From contig CAYINJ010000029.1 of the NCBI GenBank assembly GCA_964364745.1, positions 1-8,323 of the forward strand: a DNA stretch of 8,323 bases, read 5' to 3'. A model generated the notes under the pieces. It was not told the DNA's origin. It did no database searches and saw nothing but the letters and a program-made list of their open reading frames with translations. The position numbers and the translations under genes are program-made. Below, piece after piece: positions 6,158-8,323 of this stretch. Position 1 is the stretch's first letter. Every line of letters starts with the position of its first letter. The stretch comes from CAYINJ01 sp964364745 (GTDB lineage Bacteria > Patescibacteriota > Patescibacteriia > JACRDY01).

Positions 6158-6186
6158 AATATAATCCACGCGGCTTATCTTGTCAA
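6158..6186 (-). promoter_or_regulatory. Promoter of RNA-3
   Basis: On the minus strand TTGACA (rc of 6181-6186), a 17-base spacer and TATATT (rc of 6158-6163) form a nearly perfect sigma70-type promoter. Its -35 begins inside the T-rich tail of the RNA-2 terminator. Confidence 0.75.
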
Positions 6187-6226
6187 ATGAATGTGAAAGG
6201 CGCCTCTCCACTGATGGAAAGGCGCC
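6187..6226 (-). terminator. Terminator of RNA-2
   Basis: On the minus strand GGCGCC-tt-TCCA-tcag-TGGA-ga-GGCGCC (6226 down to 6199) forms a two-part hairpin, followed by TTTCACATTCATTT. The tail is T-rich but interrupted. No comparable tail exists on the plus strand. Confidence 0.65.
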
Positions 6227-6406
6227 AGTGAGGGTGCGTCCTGAGTCACCAACCGGGGTGGCTCTCTCGGGGTCCCTCTATGCAAATTGTGTCGAATATC
6301 CATACTGCGGCCCGGTCCTCGCAACAAGGGGGAACTGTCATTTCCCCGCACCGTTGCGGACACCTCGCTACCCCGTCCCATCGGGTAGCAAGCCATGCAC
6401 CTAACG
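6192..6406 (-). ncRNA. RNA-2: unidentified structured RNA, about 215 nt
   Basis: A perfect-spaced promoter at 6413-6441 (minus) and a terminator at 6199-6226 frame the stretch. Closing helix: GGTGC (rc of 6397-6401) with GCACC (rc of 6233-6237). Inside are a 10-bp hairpin with one wobble (6364-6373 / 6383-6392) and a long branched hairpin made of GTCC/GGAC (6315-6318 / 6358-6361), GCAAC/GTTGC (6321-6325 / 6353-6357) and GGGGAA/TTCCCC (6329-6334 / 6342-6347). The rest, about 6238-6314, could pair ACCGGG with CCCGGT. The open frames on both strands here overlap each other, fit no known protein and run through these helices. Hallmarks of tmRNA, SRP and RNase P RNA are missing. CGGTTGGTGA matches a piece of E. 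coli 6S RNA, but the rod-with-bubble shape is not seen. The gene lies 17 bases behind the pseudouridine synthase stop on the same strand. Confidence 0.65.
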
Positions 6407-6412
6407 AATACG

Positions 6413-6441
6413 ATAATAACACTATTGATAATATCTGTCAA
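6413..6441 (-). promoter_or_regulatory. Promoter of RNA-2
   Basis: On the minus strand TTGACA (rc of 6436-6441), a 17-base spacer and TATTAT (rc of 6413-6418) match the sigma70 consensus at 11 of 12 positions. No terminator separates it from the pseudouridine synthase gene, so read-through may add to the transcript. Confidence 0.8.
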
Positions 6442-6457
6442 TAGTAGTTGTGGGAAA

Positions 6458-7138
6458 CTATTTAAAACTATCTAATTTTAGCCATTTTCCTGCCAAGAGG
6501 TTACCAAGTTTTATCTGACCCTCCCGAATCCGCTGTAAAAATATCACCCGACAATGCCCGGCGGAAAACATATAGCGAATCTGTCGCTTTTTACCCTCAT
6601 GAATCACCACCAGCGCTTCGCCGGGCTTAATTATCTTAATATGGCATGGCGCAGTCCGACCGCTAGCGATTTCCACCCCGCGCTCCAGGTTGGTCTTAAT
6701 GGCCGGAGTGAGAGTGCCGTGATAGCGGACCAGGTATTCTTTCTCATGGCTAAACTTCGGGTGGGTCAGACGTTGCGTGATCTCGCCATCATTAGTAAAT
6801 AACAGTAAGCCACAGGAGTCCTTATCCAGCCGACCAACTGGCCAGACCACTGCCCGCAAATCAGGCGGGAGGAGATCATAGACACTCTTTTCGGCTCGAA
6901 ACCGCGCTCGCGTGGTGACATACCCAATCGGTTTGTTTAGCATCAAATAAATATGCTCGCTAGCCACGACAATTTTTTTGCCGTGGACAGTCACCTGATC
7001 AGTGTCCGGATCAACACTCATCCCGATCGTGGCCGCTTGGCCATTGACCTTAACTACTCCTTGACGAATCAACTCTTCCGCCGCTCGGCGGGAAGATACG
7101 CTGGCTTGGGATAAAAATTTTTGCAGGCGGATAATCAT
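6458..7138 (-). CDS. S4-domain pseudouridine synthase, RsuA/RluB/RluE/RluF family
   Basis: The protein has 226 residues from the ATG at 7138. The frame is open 13 codons further, but these cover the -10 element, so they are not translated from this promoter. Residues 2-55 form an S4 RNA-binding domain (RLQKFLSQASVSSRRAAEELI, then VVKVNGQ). The catalytic domain follows: YLMLNKPIGYVTT (64-76), then VGRLDKDSCGLLLFTNDG (101-118) with catalytic Asp105, HEKEYLVRYHG (131-141) and EGKKRQIRYMFSAGHCRVIFLQRI (181-204). The enzyme converts one uridine of ribosomal RNA to pseudouridine. Whether the target is 23S (RluB-like) or 16S (RsuA-like) cannot be told with certainty; the N-terminus looks RluB-like. 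It is transcribed divergently from RNA-1 and in line with RNA-2. Confidence 0.92.
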   Translation of the reverse strand: MIIRLQKFLSQASVSSRRAAEELIRQGVVKVNGQAATIGMSVDPDTDQVTVHGKKIVVASEHIYLMLNKPIGYVTTRARFRAEKSVYDLLPPDLRAVVWPVGRLDKDSCGLLLFTNDGEITQRLTHPKFSHEKEYLVRYHGTLTPAIKTNLERGVEIASGRTAPCHIKIIKPGEALVVIHEGKKRQIRYMFSAGHCRVIFLQRIREGQIKLGNLLAGKWLKLDSFK

Positions 7139-7147
7139 AGTATTGGC

Positions 7148-7156
7148 AGTATAGCA
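7148..7156 (-). promoter_or_regulatory. Extended -10 promoter of the pseudouridine synthase gene
   Basis: On the minus strand TGC (rc of 7154-7156) stands before TATACT (rc of 7148-7153). Nine bases separate it from the ATG at 7138, so the mRNA should have a leader of zero to three bases. No good -35 is visible. The element is 30 bases from the divergent -35 of RNA-1. Confidence 0.55.
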
Positions 7157-7182
7157 TGGCCGGGCAGTTGTCCACATGGCGC

Positions 7183-7211
7183 TTGACGACGATCAGCCAA
7201 CCCCTTAGAAT
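7183..7211 (+). promoter_or_regulatory. Promoter of RNA-1
   Basis: TTGACG (7183-7188), a 17-base spacer and TAGAAT (7206-7211) match the sigma70 consensus at 10 of 12 positions. It predicts a start at about 7218. Confidence 0.75.
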
Positions 7212-7217
7212 AGATCG

Positions 7218-7658
7218 TGCTCGTGCAGGGGTTCTTGTCATGCAGGCAGGATCCCCCGCAGCTCGGGGGTAGGTGCGGTGGCTCCATAAGCGTACGGCAG
7301 TAGTCCTAGGGAGGGAGTTCTTCAAATCGGTGTGAACGCTACTGACGGCCAGAGCGATCCTAATGATTTGATACTCTTACCACCTGCTAGTTCTGTGCCC
7401 TTATGACCACCCCCTACCATCCTGGCATCGCCCTTTCCAAACGACACCCGACAGCGCGCGGTCACTGACCGTCTTGCCCCGGACGACCTTCGGGATCCAA
7501 GATTTCTCTGATCACCCCATCATGATCAGGGATCAGAGCCAACCGCTGTCTGCCTATCGCTCAATTCCCGCAAGGGGGCAGGAAAGTAAACCTCAACAAC
7601 GTCGAAGTTCACAACCTTTCCGCACCCCGCAAGGCCCCCTTGCGGGGGTTTTCTTTTT
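7218..7658 (+). ncRNA. RNA-1: unidentified large structured RNA, about 440 nt
   Basis: A promoter (7183-7211) and a textbook terminator (7625-7658) frame a GC-rich stretch without a credible frame. GGTGCGG (7272-7278) pairs with CCGCACC (7620-7626) and closes a domain of about 340 nt. Inside: TCAAATC/GATTTGA (7322-7328 / 7365-7371) with CGCT/AGCG beneath it; CTTTCC/GGAAAG (7433-7438 / 7581-7586) enclosing GACAGCG/CGCTGTC (7450-7456 / 7544-7550), the hairpin CGGTC-act-GACCG (7459-7471), CTCTGATC/GATCAGAG (7506-7513 / 7531-7538), and TGCC/GGCA stacked on CCC-GCAA-GGG (7567-7576), a GNRA tetraloop. A 5' hairpin CCCCCG/CGGGGG (7253-7269) precedes the domain. No tmRNA T-loop or tag, RNase P conserved blocks or SRP S domain are visible. 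Transcription is well supported; the family is unknown. It could alternatively be a long regulated leader of uvrB. Confidence 0.65.
7625..7658 (+). terminator. Terminator of RNA-1
   Basis: CCCCGCAAGG (7625-7634), loop CCC and CCTTGCGGGG (7638-7647) form a perfect 10-bp stem followed by TTTTCTTTTT (7649-7658). The minus strand has no T tail, so transcription comes from the RNA-1 side. Confidence 0.93.
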
Positions 7659-7686
7659 GTCGTAAAGTGTGATCGGAGGATATTAA
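7657..7686 (+). promoter_or_regulatory. Possible promoter of uvrB
   Basis: TTGTCG (7657-7662) and TATTAA (7681-7686) are 18 bases apart. Transcription near 7693 would give a leader of about 57 bases containing the 7705-7730 hairpin. GGAGGA at 7675-7680 is too far from any start to be a ribosome binding site. The matches are moderate. Confidence 0.35.
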
Positions 7687-7704
7687 CTAACTAAAGAGTC
7701 CCAG

Positions 7705-7730
7705 CACCGGTTACCACTCAAAAACCGGTG
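7705..7730 (+). promoter_or_regulatory. Hairpin or palindromic operator in the uvrB leader
   Basis: CACCGGTT (7705-7712) is complementary to AACCGGTG (7723-7730) with a 10-base loop. It ends 19 bases before the uvrB ATG. Only TCATTTT follows, so it is a poor terminator. It does not match the LexA boxes CTGT-N8-ACAG or GAAC-N4-GTTC. Confidence 0.5.
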
Positions 7731-7749
7731 TCATTTTCGGCTATGAGCT

Positions 7750-8323
7750 ATGTCGTTCGAGCTCCACGCTAATTATCAGCCCGCCGGTGATCAGCCCGCG
7801 GCGATCAAGCATCTAGTCGCCGGCTACGCCAAACACCGCCAGCAAACGCTGTTGGGCGTAACCGGCTCGGGCAAAACCTTCACCATGGCCAATATGATCC
7901 AGGAGATCAATCGACCGACTTTAGTGCTGTCCCACAACAAAACGCTGGCCGCCCAGCTCTATAACGAGTTTAAAGAGTTTTTCCCAAACAACAAGGTCTG
8001 TTATTTTATCTCTTACTACGACTATTACCAGCCGGAAAGCTACCTGCCGCTGACCGACACCTACATCGAAAAGGACGCCCAAATCAATGACCAGATCGAG
8101 CAGTTACGGCTCGAAGCCACGGCCAGTTTAATGTCCCGCGACGACGTGATTATCATTTCATCGGTGTCGTGTATCTACGGGCTGGGCAGCCCGGAAACAT
8201 ATCTGGCCGGCGCGCTGGAGTTAACCGTCGGTCAAAAGACCTCGCGCGACACGGTCGTGAGTCGGCTGGTGGATATGCAGTATGTGGCCGCTGATTTAGA
8301 ACTTCACGCCGGGACCTTTCGAA
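7750..8323 (+). CDS. uvrB: Excinuclease ABC subunit B, N-terminal part (3' end outside window)
   Basis: The frame opens at the ATG at 7750 and runs to the window edge, giving 191 residues of a protein usually about 660-700 long. The start MSFELHANYQPAGDQPAAIK matches the UvrB N-terminus. Motif I (Walker A) GVTGSGKTFT is at 36-45. LVLSHNKTLAAQLYNEFKEFFP (58-79) is motif Ia. YYDYYQPESYLP (89-100) is the start of the beta-hairpin that grips DNA at the damage site, followed by DTYIEKDAQINDQIEQLR. SSVSCIYGLGSPE (137-149) is the conserved stretch before the UvrA-interacting domain. UvrB receives damaged DNA from UvrA and recruits UvrC for incision in nucleotide excision repair. The Asp of the DEAD-like Walker B lies beyond the window. 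No Shine-Dalgarno site precedes the ATG. Confidence 0.96.
   Translation, partial: MSFELHANYQPAGDQPAAIKHLVAGYAKHRQQTLLGVTGSGKTFTMANMIQEINRPTLVLSHNKTLAAQLYNEFKEFFPNNKVCYFISYYDYYQPESYLPLTDTYIEKDAQINDQIEQLRLEATASLMSRDDVIIISSVSCIYGLGSPETYLAGALELTVGQKTSRDTVVSRLVDMQYVAADLELHAGTFR

Noticed and set aside
6175..6441. Overlapping open frames on both strands (88 codons minus at 6175-6441, 74 codons plus at 6180-6404)
   Set aside because: They overlap each other, contain the promoter and terminator of RNA-2, resemble no protein family and have no start signals. The region fits a structured RNA better.
6059..6660. CGGACTGCGCCAT shared by RNA-3 and the pseudouridine synthase coding strand
   Set aside because: A 13-base match between two places in an 8-kb window is expected by chance about as often as not.
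7050..7325. 91-codon minus-strand frame across the rluB start and the RNA-1 5' region
   Set aside because: It overlaps the S4-domain coding sequence in another frame and the divergent promoters; no family resemblance.
7218..7658. tmRNA or RNase P RNA identity for RNA-1
   Set aside because: The 7-bp closing stem suggested tmRNA, but the 17 bases before its 3' strand do not form a T arm with the invariant T-loop bases. GGAAAGT near the 3' end recalls RNase P block I, but it is in the wrong place and the ACAGAA...GGCTTA block is missing.
7474..7665. 63-codon frame on the plus strand inside RNA-1
   Set aside because: It runs through the terminator hairpin and its T tail; composition and content look like non-coding helices.

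Overview
The window looks like part of a scaffold from an uncultivated bacterium with roughly balanced base composition. A run of exactly 100 N at 4512-4611 marks an unresolved assembly join. The genes are bacterial: P-type ATPase, PyrD, HU, RarA, an S4-domain pseudouridine synthase and UvrB. No open frame is interrupted by TGA, so the standard code fits. Divergent proteins, short spacers, very short leaders and no convincing Shine-Dalgarno sites suggest, but do not prove, a Patescibacteria/CPR-type organism.

Layout. 1-356 (+) is the C-terminal end of a copper-type P1B ATPase. 366-1481 (+) is pyrD. 1658-1939 (+) is an HU-family DNA-binding protein followed by a strong terminator. 2030-3367 (+) is a GT28/UgtP-like glycosyltransferase, and 17 bases later comes a four-helix membrane protein at 3385-3747 (+). 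A bidirectional terminator separates this pair from a small anchored extracytoplasmic protein at 3802-4233 (-). 4328-4400 (-) is tRNA-Pro(CGG). Its 5' flank is a 59-bp tandem repeat that runs into the gap. 4702-5964 (+) is rarA, 6458-7138 (-) an RsuA/RluB-type pseudouridine synthase, and 7750-8323 (+) the N-terminal third of uvrB.

The most interesting part is what fills the two long non-coding stretches around the pseudouridine synthase gene. Three segments each have a near-consensus -35/-10 promoter with a 17-bp spacer, a GC-rich interior rich in long-range complementarity, and an intrinsic-terminator-like hairpin at the far end. They are RNA-1 (+, about 7218-7658, about 440 nt), RNA-2 (-, about 6406-6192, about 215 nt) and RNA-3 (-, about 6151-5965, about 187 nt). 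I looked for the hallmark motifs of tmRNA, RNase P RNA, SRP RNA and 6S RNA by eye and found none. They are therefore reported as unidentified structured RNA genes, possibly new families; a covariance search is needed to decide.

Functional links are loose. RarA and UvrB both belong to replication and repair, and HU is nucleoid-associated. The glycosyltransferase and its membrane partner probably act on an envelope glycolipid. PyrD is a class 2-like dihydroorotate dehydrogenase whose catalytic serine position is a cysteine. Several protein genes have an extended -10 element only 8-13 bases before the ATG, so leaderless or nearly leaderless mRNAs are likely.
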